Below, piece by piece: positions 54,243-64,000 of a stretch of DNA of 64,000 bases. The position numbers and the translations under genes are program-made. How positions within the stretch are numbered: the stretch's first letter is position 1; every line of letters starts with the position of its first letter. Below the pieces are notes generated by a model, which searched no databases, was not told the DNA's origin, and worked only from the letters and a program-made list of their open reading frames with translations. Origin of the DNA: Cyrtodaria siliqua (taxonomy: Eukaryota; Mollusca; Bivalvia; Adapedonta; Hiatellidae); assembly GCA_037043455.1 (NCBI GenBank), contig JAWPHD010000001.1:124001-188000 (forward strand), written 5' to 3'.

Positions 54243-54365
54243 ACTTTTTTACAGCCGCAACACTGCACTAAACGAACGCTAGTGCGAATGTTAATAAATA
54301 CTGATAAAGGTGATCCTTTGGGAGCAACAAACACAATTAAGAGAATGAAGCAGCAGACGCGCAGC
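54243..54365 (-). repeat. HP repeat type 1, tail copy
   Basis: AGCCGCAACACTGCACTAAAC, GAACGCTAGTGCGAATGTTA and CTGATAAAGGTGATCCTTTG repeat the tail of the adjacent copy in the same orientation, so two HP tails lie in tandem. Confidence 0.6.
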
Positions 54366-54617
54366 AAGTCGGTTCCGCGCCTGGTAATACACATATGCTG
54401 CACTGAGTTCAAAGGAAATACTTCTCAGAAAGCAATGTATCTGACCGACAAACAGAAGCAAAGTGAATGCGTTTTTAAACCATTACACAACAAGTGAATG
54501 CCTATTGAATTTTTAAACCATGTTTCAGTCGCTGTTCTTCAGCAATGTAGTTTGAGATTGTAGAACGGACATTGCCAAATGGAGCACTGAGTTCAAAATA
54601 TGCGTAGAATAGTTTAT

Positions 54618-54965
54618 GGCGGCGATTTCTTTATTTACGCTGTCCAAATAAAACGGGACAGTGTAAATAAAGAAATCCCCCATGAACTATTCACTAAACA
54701 ACAAGGCAGCATTAATAGGCAATACAAGTAAAACAAAAAGATGCTCGTGTATATGTAAATACAATAAACCAATAGTCTAGAATGTATTTGTATTTGGAAA
54801 GAAGATCAGGGTAACGATAATAACATGTTGCAAAGGATTTACGAAATTTATCGATAGGATAGCCCTGATGGAGTAGCTTTTTAGTGATACAAATATATAG
54901 AAAAACGAATAAGTTTAGACACATAGACCCTATAAGAAGTTGCTCGGCGAATATTCCCATCTAAA
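54618..54965 (-). mobile_element. PLE-A pieces with a foldback end
   Basis: GATTTCTTTATTTACGCTGTCC at 54625-54646 is the inverse of GGACAGTGTAAATAAAGAAATC at 54657-54678, making a near-perfect hairpin of PLE-A 3' sequence. The minus-strand 3' UTR (54640-54780) then joins RT thumb codons (54780-54965, FATCYYRYPDLLSKYK). Confidence 0.65.
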
Positions 54966-55732
54966 TGGATATATTGAAGACAAACATCATACGCTACCGT
55001 CGTATGACATGGAATGTAAAACAAATACATGGCTGTGTTAAGTAGAAATACTTTTAGAAAAACTTTTAAGATAGATGTAAACGAGTTATTTTTTTGTCAT
55101 CCAAAACCATTCGTTTAAAGTTAGTACATGTAACATACAGAAGTTTATGGGTGGGTAAATAAGATGTTTGTATGGTTTTATTATAAACATCCTATGATTT
55201 TCATGTTAATACCGTCATTCAAGGTTATATCAATACAACATATTTATCTTTATATGACAGGATACATATGGCCTAGCGAGATTGTATCTTGTTTGTATTT
55301 AGTTCAGTATTTGGTCAGTATTGACTTCAGAGTTCAGTATAATGTTTAAAGAAACATTACGAAAAAATTGGATTTTTTTTTCGAAATATACATAGTGTGA
55401 GAGGAGTTAAATTAGTGTGGTCCTCTATACTGAAAGTTGCATTGGATGATTTGGACTATGTTAATAATTAAACCAGGAAATACAAGAAATAAAACTGGAT
55501 TAAAGGGGCACTTGACAATTTAGATTAAAGAGAGACTTGTCAATAGTATTTGGACTGTATTCTTATATCGTAGTTTAAAGAAATACTGGATCTAATGTAT
55601 GTGTTTGCTGTCAGTGAATATGTAGTACTATTTGAATACAGTTACAGATTACAATTAAAAAAGTATTGTTTTATTGATTTTGCACTGCCTTTCTTGTACC
55701 ATATTACCCGTAGATCAACTCTGGATACATCT
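54966..55732. other. Gene-free sequence
   Basis: No gene or repeat family recognised; the frame at 55164-55349 is hydrophobic low complexity. Confidence 0.45.
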
Positions 55733-56815
55733 AAATATTCTAATGATAAATTACACACATTCTAATGATCAATGACAAATATTCTAATGAATAATGACAA
55801 ATATTCTAATGATGAATGACAAATAGTCTAATGATAAACGACTCATATTCTAATGATAAATGACAAATATTGTAATGATACATGACAAATAGTCTAATGA
55901 TGAATGACAAATAGTCTAATGGTAAATGACAAATATTCTAATGAAGAATGACAAATATGCTAATGATGAATGACAAATAGTCTAATGATAAACGACAAGT
56001 ATTCTAATGATAAATGACAAATATTATAATGATACATGGAAAATAGTCTAATGATGAATGACAAATAGTATAATGATAAATGACAAATATTCTAATGATA
56101 TAAATATTCTAATGATGAATGACAAATAGTATAATGATACATGACAACATTTTAATATTCTAATGATAAACGACAAATATTATAATGATCAATGACAAAT
56201 AATCTAATGATAATGACAAATATTCGAATTATGAATGACAAATGTATAATGATAACTGACAAATAATCTATTGATACACGACAAATATTATAATGATAAA
56301 TGACACATATTCTAAAGATACGTGGCATATATGCTAATGATGAATGTCAAATAGTCTAATGATGACTAACACATATTCTAATTATAAATGACAAATAGTC
56401 TAATCATGTTAATGATGAATGAAAAATATTCAAATGATAAATGAACAATAGTCTAATGGTGAATGACAAATTGTCTAATGATAAATGAAAAATATTATAA
56501 TGATGAATGACAAATAGTATAATGATAAATGACAAATATTCTAATGATAAATGACAAATATTCTAATGATCAATGACACATAGTCTAATAATAACGACAC
56601 ATATTCGAATTATGAATGACAAACTAAATAATGATAAATAACAAATATTATAAAGATACATGGCATATATTTTAATGATGAATGTCAAATAGTCTAATGA
56701 TGATTAACTCATATTTTAATTATAAATGACAATTAGTCTAATCATGCTAATGATGAATGACAAATACTCAAATGATAAATGACAAATATTCTAATGATAT
56801 AATGAGAAAGATTAT
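55733..56815 (+). repeat. 22 bp minisatellite, roughly 45-50 units
   Basis: Unit close to ATTCTAATGATAAATGACAA plus AT. Two positions vary in a linked way: ATTC with GATAAA, and AGTC with GATGAA. Longer variants (TACATGGCATATATTTTAATG) recur about 300-400 bp apart, suggesting a higher-order unit. No internal coding frame. Confidence 0.9.
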
Positions 56816-58555
56816 ATGAGACTCAAAGCAATCCGTATAACAATCCTTCATACCGTAGTATGTCCACCAAATTCAGTCTTAAGTATGTATATCAAACCAC
56901 CAACATATGGAAATGTAATTTAATCTTTATTGATACATTTATATTGATTGCCTAAAGGTGAAACATGAAAGGGAATGCCCAATGTATAGCATTTATAATC
57001 ATTTAAGGGAACAAATTTGGGAATGTACCTAGTTTATTAAAGTTACACACGATCTGCTTAACTGCCCTAAAGGGAGTGCAGAAACGATTTAACACGTGTA
57101 GAGTATACCATTAGATTAATAGTATTGTCATTCATTTGTTCCGAAACGAAAAAAGCTGCTGGTAAATAAAACTGCGTCTGTGCTGTTCACTGAATACATT
57201 GCAAACTATTACATTTGACTATATGGCTGTATCTCTAAAGTAACTTGAATCTTTAAATGGCGATATCAAATTTTGAATCTTAGGATTATTTGGTACGGTT
57301 ATATAATTTGTTACAGGTGCTACATATTGAATCACTTAGTTGCTTAATATTTGTATGCGTACATATTAATAGAAAACGTTGCCATCCTATCGGGTTGGGA
57401 AATACGGCACAAGGCTACCAAAAACGGCAGCTTCGCTTACTATGTAAATATACTGAAGGGAAAAACAAACGCAACTCGATAATTTCCGCTATATATTGTA
57501 TGTAAATATATGCTGCCGTCAATCGAATGGTACGTGGCTACAAACGACTTATTCTTTCGGAACAATAACTAAAACCACGCATTACACATCAAATGGTATC
57601 CCTTCAAAGTTTCGTTTCTAATAATATATGCGTTTGGCTCAGACAGGTGAACAAACTTCAGATTTAAAATGTTGCAATCTAGTCTACATTAAATACAGTA
57701 CTGCGTATAGCGGAGCTTCACTATGTATGAATTTAGTGTTGCAAAATGTACTGTGAGTAGAAAACCTACAACAGCACAGTTTTGTCTTTACTCTAACTAG
57801 CTGCAACCATTTTTTTGTTAATATCTTGGTATTTTGCTTGGATAGTACATGTATTTAAGTGTGCAGCATATAAATTATATAGCGGATATTCCCGAGTTGC
57901 GTTTCGTTTATCCTTTAGTGAATATAGACCGCAACATGATAATTACGTCCATAGCATGTACATATAATTAATCAAGCGTATTAACTCACTGTAACACCAA
58001 CTGACCAAATACATTAAATAAAACAGTTTCACAAAACTGAATGTCTATATATGAATCAAATAGTATTGCTTTAATTGTGATATTCATTTGATCACATTCT
58101 AAAACCTATGTAATGTACACTTTATGGAATCAGTTGAGGAAAGTGTATACACTAATTCATCCCAGATTGTAAACATGCCAGTATCAACAGTTTTTTTACT
58201 CATACGCCGTGAGGATTTGCGACATAAAAGTATTTAATCTTCACTGTTGTGCAGACATATCAATTACAGATAATCAAACATTGCTTCCAGCGTTCCGCTT
58301 GTATTAGCACGTGTAAGAAAGTACATATAAGGTTACGAAAATGATACGATCATGACCAAGAAAATGCAATTGCTTCTCTGTCTAGTACTTGAGAGACTGC
58401 TGGTGGTGTTACTTGATGGGAAGAAACCACGCTTGTGTAAAATTGCCTTTAGCACACTCATTTACCGTTGGGATATTTAATTACATTTATAGTTGCCGTT
58501 TAGGTTAAACATATTTATTTTACTTCGATTGCAAAACAAGTTCTTCCAACTTAGA
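56816..58555. other. Gene-free sequence with a MITE-like fragment
   Basis: About 57448-57660 carries TATACTGAAGGGAAAAACAA at its left and GTTTGGCTCAGACAGGTGAA near its right, sharing both with 24309-24645. The remainder is unassigned AT-rich DNA. Confidence 0.35.
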
Positions 58556-58574
58556 TTAACCACTCTCGATGGCT

Positions 58575-59480
58575 TCTTCAGCTTATTCAGAAGACATTTG
58601 CTAGAGAAGGTACAACTTTTCTAGCTTGTAATAATTTCAGGGCTTCTTTACTAACGCCTCCATTGGTAAGTATAATTTGTGGACTTGTACTGATGTTTTT
58701 AGAGCCTTATCTTTTCTTCTGGATAACATCTTTATAAGATACGGTAAAACTATTTACCGCCAATTTAACTGTGCGCAACTTGTTGCAGATTTGTTTTTAT
58801 ACTGCTATGAAAGAGAGTTTATGTTGAGTTTGTCACCTGCTAGCCAGGGTGAAATTATTGATGCCTTTAATAATACTTCTCGGTATCTTGATGACATACT
58901 CAATATTGATAATCCGTTCTTTGCTCATATGGTTACTAACATGTATCCACCAGAGCTCATGTTGAATAAAGCCAACAGTTCGGATACAGTAGCAGCATTT
59001 CTCGATCTTCATCTCTCGATTTCAAATGATTGTATTCATAGTAAAATCTATGATAAGAGAGATGATTTCAATTTTAACAGCGTTAACTATCCACACCTGG
59101 ATTGAGATGTACCTCGTGCTACCTCATACGGGGTGTATATCTCCCAGCTCATTCGATTTGCTAGGGCGTGTAATGATGTTATAGAATTCAATGATCGAAA
59201 TCAAGTTATAACAACTTCTTCAGCAGGTTTTTCGTTATCACAAACTACGTAGATCTTTCTCTAAATTCTACCGCCGCAACGAGGGCCTGCTGGAAAAGTA
59301 CAACACCAACCTTAAAACACTTCTGCGACTAGGCATATCGCAACCCTAATTTTATGGAGATGTGGTCTATAAACTTCGAAAGTTAAAGGGATCTGACGGG
59401 TTTCCTGACCGCTTTACAAATTTAATCAGGAAGTTCGTCAGAAAAGGATATAACCATTTGGTTTACAGCGCACTGCATGT
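58575..59480 (+). pseudogene. Penelope-like reverse transcriptase (PLE-B)
   Basis: Frame 58677-59105 reads TCTDVFRALSFLLDNIFIRY, then YRQFNCAQLVADLFLYCYER where the family GIPMGT residues are deleted, SPASQGEIIDAFNNTSRYLDDI (YLDD at 58884-58895 intact) and IYDKRDDFNFNSVNYPHLD. A TGA then replaces the Gly codon of LDGDVP (59103-59105), after which PRATSYGVYISQLIRFARAC continues in the same frame. Later blocks (RTACLLIDPSTVSHYASLF) are in shifted frames. Inactive because of the palm deletion and shifts. Confidence 0.75.
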
Positions 59481-59873
59481 TTACTGATTGACCCCTCTAC
59501 AGTCAGTCATTACGCTTCACTCTTTACTTGTGCGATGACTGGACTACCTCTTGGGACTCTATGATTGTACCTACTGAAACCACAACTAAGGGAGGTGGGT
59601 GCATGAGCTTTCGTCCCTCGGGTTTTCTGGGCGTACCCTAGATTGGTTTTCTTTTTCGCTGCAACTATGGTTGTTCAGTAAGATTCTGGATATATCATGA
59701 GATGTTTATTATTTCATATGTGTTTCTTTAGTTAGTTTCTCTGGATGTGGACTGTATTGTTAGAGAATTCCTTTTGATGGGATGTAGTTTTGTTTACACT
59801 GTCTTGTCTATTTGGGCGCTGAAGACAGGATAATAGCGAGTATTGTGCGCATATAAAATCGATTCAAGCTAAC

Positions 59874-59895
59874 CAGTAGGCCTTATTGCCTACTG
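59874..59895 (+). other. Covarying 3' UTR hairpin of PLE-B
   Basis: CAGTAGGC-CTTATT-GCCTACTG, an 8 bp perfect stem in the position of the PLE-A CAGTGGC/GCCACTG hairpin. In the copy at 45932-45953 seven pairs remain. Confidence 0.6.
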
Positions 59896-60060
59896 ACCCT
59901 TTCAAGTCGGTAACCATGTATTCACCACACTTTCCGTTGTTTTTTGTCTCTTTCATTGTATTATTAAGTCTTTGTTTGCAGTACAGTGTGGACCTACGAT
60001 GCCATTGCGTTCGGACGCTGTGTTTTATATTAGACCCTATATCTCATTTGTCCTGGGTAG

Positions 60061-60449
60061 AATCAGTACCAAGCAATGTGGATTAATTATCTTGCTAATT
60101 AGTTGCCGTTGTTATTCTCCAAGACGAATACGATATTTTCTTTTCAATCTGTTTGTTCTTGTTTCCTTTTTCTTGTCCGAAACATAACTAATTCATTAAT
60201 AACTTCAATGGTTGAAATACACATTAATGTACATATATGGCTCTATGAAAACCCGGCTAGGCTACAAATGTATCGCACTACCACAGTTTATTTGTTACAG
60301 TTCGTCGGCCATGTTTTGTTTCATGAACATGTTTATGTTTATTTAAATCGAAATCAATACACAGCAATAGATATTTACAATTCACACATTGAAATTTCTG
60401 TGAAAATCGAGAAAAAGATTTCATTTGAATACGTAGAAAACTTCAAATA
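60061..60449. other. Sequence between PLE-B and PLE-A
   Basis: The open frame 60103-60507 has no motif and runs into PLE-A in the wrong frame. Nothing supported. Confidence 0.4.
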
Positions 60450-62125
60450 TATAATTTTAATGCTTGTCGTGCCCAGATCGCCCACTCCATTGAATATTTT
60501 AGTATAATATGGTGTCGTAGAGAACATGCGGACCCAAACTCGCTTTCTACTTGGAAAAAGTCAATTCTTAATATTATATTTACACGTATTAACTTTTATA
60601 ATGCTCAACACTCTTTACTTCCTCCGAGACCTAGGTTTTTCATTCGTAATTTAAATCAGGAATTCAGGAATTTCATAATAAATTTGTTTTAGTTTCTGCA
60701 GATAAAGCAGCTAATAGTGTAATTATTGTTTGACGCCTACATTACGTCAATGTTTTATCTCTGGAACTCGGCAGCACCAATTCGTATACTCCAGTTAATT
60801 CTACTGAGGATGATGTTGTTTCCGCACATATCACTCGGTGCACTACTTTCAAGGCTGGTGTAAACGATAAGCAAAATAAACTGCTTACTATGTACTGGAT
60901 TCCAAACTTACATAACAATCCGAATAAGGCTCGCTTTATTTCGAGTTCTAGTGCCGGCACCACAACAAACATCTCCAAACGTTTAACTTCTTGTCTTACT
61001 GCCGTTAAAGATCACGTTAAACTATAATGTGATAAAACTTATGAAAACTCTGGGATTAATTTATTTTGGTCTATAAAAAATTCAGGAAACGTTCTTGATA
61101 AAATTGTCAATAAAAGTCAAGTTTTATCTATATGAGTTCACTATGTACAACCTTACCACATCACCATATCAAAGACAAGCTTATTGCTTTTATTAAAAAA
61201 ACATTCGCTAGGGAGAATACTACATTTTTGGCATGTAATAATATTAAAGCGTTTTTTACTAACGGCAGTTTAACAATTACACTATGTGGACTTGTAAGGA
61301 AGTTTGTGAAGCACTTATCAATAAAGGTCAAGTTTCATCAATAAGCATTTATGACTTCGGGATGGTTAAAATTGTGTATTTATTGATTTTATTAATATTG
61401 AGTTCTGCTCAACCCGGGGCTAGAGGGCGTGAGCGGTAGCTATCATATTTCACTACCGCTCATGAACAGTCTCAATCAAACCGAGACTGCAATATTTCGT
61501 ATGTGTCGTGGTCGGCCGTTTCCAAAGGTCCATTATCATACTCTTTTTCTCTACACAATATTCAATATATTTTCGTCAGGTATCGAACCACCGTTTATAG
61601 ATAAATTGTTGGTATCCCTATGGGTACGAACTGTGCGCCAATTGTCGCAGATTTGTTTTTATTTTGGTATGAAGGAGATTTCATGTTTGGTCTTTCACCA
61701 GATACCCAGGCAGATGTTATTGAAGCCTTTAATGACACCTCTCCCGTATCTGGATGACATATTGAAAATTAACAACCCTTTCTTTCCAACTATGGTTAAT
61801 GATATTTATCCTAAAGAACTTCAGCTTAACAAAGCTAATCTATCTGATAAAAACGCTTCTTTTCTTGATTTAGATCTGGTGAAATAATTAGCAAAATCTA
61901 TGACAAGAGAGATGATTTTAATTTTGACATTGTTTTATCCCCACTTGGATGGGAATGTTCCCCGAGCAACTTCTTATCTTATGTATGTGTCTCAACTTAT
62001 TCGTTTTTCAAGAGCTTGTACTCGAAGTGAGGACTTTAATATTCGTTATCTTTGTATAAGTAAAAAGCTCCTCAATCAGGGTTACCGTTACCATAAACTT
62101 CGTAAAACCTTTGCAATTTTGAATA
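60450..62125 (+). mobile_element. PLE-A copy with N-terminal RT part, HP insertion and palm
   Basis: The copy reaches as far toward the N terminus as any here: NACRAQIAHSIE, CRREHADPNSLSTWKKS (60460-60560), LVSADKAANS, a TGA (60731-60733) and RLHYVNVLS, LTMYWIPNLHNNPNKARF, TSCLTAVKDHV. RT motif regions TTLPHH (about 61145) and NNIKAFFTNGSL follow. An HP type 2 repeat interrupts at 61385-61560. Then come NCAPIVADLF-type sequence, YLDD (61747-61758), DKRDDFNFDIV-type and KKLLNQGYRYHKLRK, ending at 62125 where a minus PLE-A 3' end is attached. Multiple shifts. Confidence 0.75.
61385..61560 (+). repeat. HP repeat type 2 inside the PLE-A RT
   Basis: GAGTTCTGCTCAACCCGGGG, then stem I GAGCGGTAG (61431-61439) with CTACCGCTC (61453-61461), linker ATGAA, stem II CAGTCTC (61467-61473) with GAGACTG (61483-61489), and the tail GGCCGTTTCCAAAGGTCC. 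Both stems are perfect. A 35 bp duplicate of upstream RT sequence (61330-61365) precedes it. Confidence 0.75.
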
Positions 62126-62126
62126 G

Positions 62127-62566
62127 TAAAAATAAATATAAAAAGATCGGACAGGGAAAGTAGCATTCAAGGAGGACAGTCAACCACAAAACACAGAAAC
62201 AAACATGCAAACAGACAAACAAGAAAGCAAAAGTAACAATAAAAGAAAACGACATCACAAACACAAAAGGGTTGACAATAGGGCTACCGCCTTGGAACGG
62301 TCAGTGGCAAAGTACGCCACTAGGGTTTTAAACCGGTTCTAGAGTGCACCAAACCTCACACTTACCCTACTGCCATCCCATTAAAACAGGACGGTGTAAA
62401 TAAAGAAATCCCCGCCATGATCTAATCTCTAACCAACAAGGCAGCATCAATAGGCAATATAAGTAAAACACAAATATGCTCGTGTAAATATAATACAAAC
62501 AAAAATAGCCTAGAAAGCCACAATGAAGGTACTCAATGATTTGGCAGAAGCCAGAGCAACACGTTG
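62127..62566 (-). mobile_element. PLE-A 3' UTR copy, well preserved
   Basis: AAATATAAAAAGATCGGACA to ATTTGGCAGAAGCCAGAGCA. It is nearly the family consensus and was inserted into, or template-switched onto, the plus-strand copy. Confidence 0.85.
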
Positions 62567-62875
62567 GTTAGAGATTAGATCATGGCGGGGATTTCTTTAT
62601 TTACACTGTCCTGTTTTAATGGGATGACAGAAGGGTAAGTGTGAGGTTTGGTGCATCCTAGAACCGGTTTAAACCCCTAATGGCCTACTTTGCCACTGAC
62701 CGTTCCAAGGCGGTAGCCCTATCGTCAACCCTTTTGTGTTTGTGATGTTGTTTGCTATTATTATTACGTTTGACTTCATTTTTGTTTGTTTGCATGGTTG
62801 TTTCTGTGTTTTGTGGTTGACTGTTCTCCTTGAATGCTACTTTCCCTGTCCGATCTGTTTATATTTCTTTGAACA
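62567..62875 (+). mobile_element. PLE-A 3' UTR copy, plus strand
   Basis: GGTTAGAGATTAGATCATGG to CTGTCCGATCTGTTTATATT. It is inverted relative to 62127-62566, so the two form a large imperfect palindrome. Confidence 0.85.
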
Positions 62876-63761
62876 GGTAAATTAATCCTCAGGTAAATGT
62901 AACTATCTGGCAATAATTGTGCAGCTATACAATTCAGATTTACCTGATTTCCTCGCGCAGTCACGCAGTGGTTAAAGCAGTATCAACGTCATGCAAATAA
63001 TACTTATTTTGACATACAACTTAGTAGCGGTTTTTAATATATGTTTCTCTCCGGGACTATCAAGAAATGTTCTTCTGATGTTTAAGTGTAACATTTTAAA
63101 TTGATAATACTACAAAATGGGTGGCCATTCATCTTTAACAAAACATCATCTACGTAAGATCATGATGAAAATGGAGTTGCATTAAACACAGATAATATAC
63201 AAATCAATATTTATATCAATTAATCACACACGCTAACAATTATTGCAAACGATAACATCCCAGACAATACCATACACACACACACACACAGTGTGTGAAT
63301 AACTAAAGGCAAATCACGTTAAATGAAAATAAAATTGTATTTTTTTTTGAAGATATGAATAAAGCATAGTTTATTACAATACTCAATGCTGATTGGTTAT
63401 TGTCAATGTATTATATTTTCTATCAGGACTTCTGACTTCTGACGTCAGGATATATCAGCATATTTTCTTCGTTTAGTTTTGGGAGAAGGGCATACATTGT
63501 ACGTTGTGAGAATGTGTTTGTATTATGTTCCATCTCTCAAAAATGTGTGTAATACATTCTTGTAATAATTCATGTGACTTGGCACAACGTGTACCCGCCG
63601 GAAATATTTTCTTTCTTAAATATTGACAGAAATACGATCTATACAATGGATAAAACGTATTCGAATGTTTAATAAATCATGTATTTGTGTTGATGTACTT
63701 ATCTTATGATTACACAATACAATGTATGCGTATAATAATGATCTTGGAAATAGAAGAAACA
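62876..63761. other. Gene-free sequence with a CA microsatellite
   Basis: A (CA)n run of about 10 units lies near 63270-63292. Nothing else recognised. Confidence 0.5.
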
Positions 63762-63850
63762 TGAAAAAAAAGAATTGTCATATAGATACCACTGCATCCA
63801 CAAGAAATGGCATCGTAGGTCCGCACTGCACCATAAACAAGGAAGTTCGT
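63762..63850 (-). mobile_element. PLE-B 3' end fragment
   Basis: AAATGGCATCGTAGGTCCGC and GCACCATAAACAAGGAAG match the reversed PLE-B terminus; the TATAGGACC edge is altered to TCATATAGATACC. Confidence 0.6.
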
Positions 63851-64000
63851 TTGATATTTTGCCTGCTGAACAAAAGGTAAAAATGTGTTTCATATCAGAG
63901 AATCTAATAAACACAACTCATAAATCGCTTCAAGATCAGTGACTAATAGAAAACAAATAATATCAAAGGAAGTATTTAAACTGCTCCAAGGGAAGCCCAT

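Larger units (their letters stand above)
58560..60060 (+). mobile_element. PLE-B copy with RT and 3' UTR
   Basis: A Penelope-like element related to PLE-A but distinct along its length: RT (58575-59480), a short RT tail ending LPLGTL then TGA (59543-59562 or so), and a 3' UTR with GAGCTTTCGTCCCTCGGGTT and a CAGTAGGC/GCCTACTG hairpin. The 3' end is CGCTGTGTTTTATATTAGAC. 5'-truncated in the RT fingers. Other copies are 45549-46100, 11884-12006, 17485-17645 and 63762-63850. Confidence 0.8.

Noticed and set aside
55733..56815. CRISPR-like array
   Set aside because: Units are contiguous with no unique spacers and the context is eukaryotic.
59103..59105. TGA in the PLE-B RT as a second recoded codon
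   Set aside because: It replaces a Gly codon in a single copy that also has deletions and shifts, so ordinary decay explains it.
61431..61489. Hammerhead ribozyme in the HP repeat
   Set aside because: Two adjacent stems with ATGA between them recall a hammerhead, but the CTGATGA and GAAA core strands are absent on both strands.

Overview
The window looks like repeat-dominated nuclear DNA from a lophotrochozoan animal, most likely a bivalve mollusc. The evidence is AT-rich sequence with no bacterial-style gene packing, no long uninterrupted genes, one exon of a neuropeptide-type GPCR, and repeat families of the kind I associate with bivalves: Penelope-like reverse transcriptases, L1/Tx1, I-like and CR1/L2-like LINEs, a Ty3/gypsy element, a mariner, a tRNA-derived SINE and AT-rich minisatellites. 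The species is inference; nothing was searched.

Layout. 1-4.2 kb: scraps of two dispersed families, a Penelope-like family (here PLE-A) and a repeat with two adjacent hairpins (HP repeat). 4.85-5.24 kb: an L1-type ORF1 remnant, then a ~300 bp sequence present twice (5.25-6.35 kb) around an exon-like cassette. 6.35-12.4 kb: a decayed L1/Tx1 ORF2 split by three insertions (a 2.9 kb tandem-repeat block, a PLE-A 3' end and a PLE-B 3' end). 13.5-19.2 kb: AACGAACG-rich repeats, a CR1/L2-like LINE 3' end, the best RT-bearing PLE-A copy (15.3-16.7 kb) with an inverted partner, and the arms of a 137 bp perfect inverted repeat. 20.4-22.8 kb: a second L1/Tx1 copy with its RT domain deleted and a SINE inserted. 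23.5-35.3 kb: a decayed Ty3/gypsy element with ~0.8 kb LTRs, whose leader is filled by a MITE-like sequence, a PLE-A copy and an I-like LINE end carrying RNase H. 36.3-37.5 kb: a mariner with TA duplications and terminal inverted repeats. 37.95-38.67 kb: the GPCR exon, the only likely host gene sequence I recognise. 39-54.9 kb: a nest of PLE-A, PLE-B and HP copies, a nearly intact LINE (46.1-48.3 kb) and two I-like LINE tails. 55.7-56.8 kb: a 22 bp minisatellite. 58.5-62.9 kb: a PLE-B copy with RT and the PLE-A copy reaching furthest toward the N terminus.

The features do not form a pathway. They are layers of insertion. PLE-A and PLE-B are variably 5'-truncated but keep a common 3' end, which fits target-primed reverse transcription, and many copies are joined head-to-head or inverted, as is usual for Penelope-like elements. 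The most interesting signals are RNA-like: a 3' UTR hairpin kept by compensatory changes between PLE subfamilies, a two-hairpin repeat whose subtypes differ by compensatory changes, and an in-frame TGA shared by two PLE-A copies, which could be a recoded (selenocysteine) codon.
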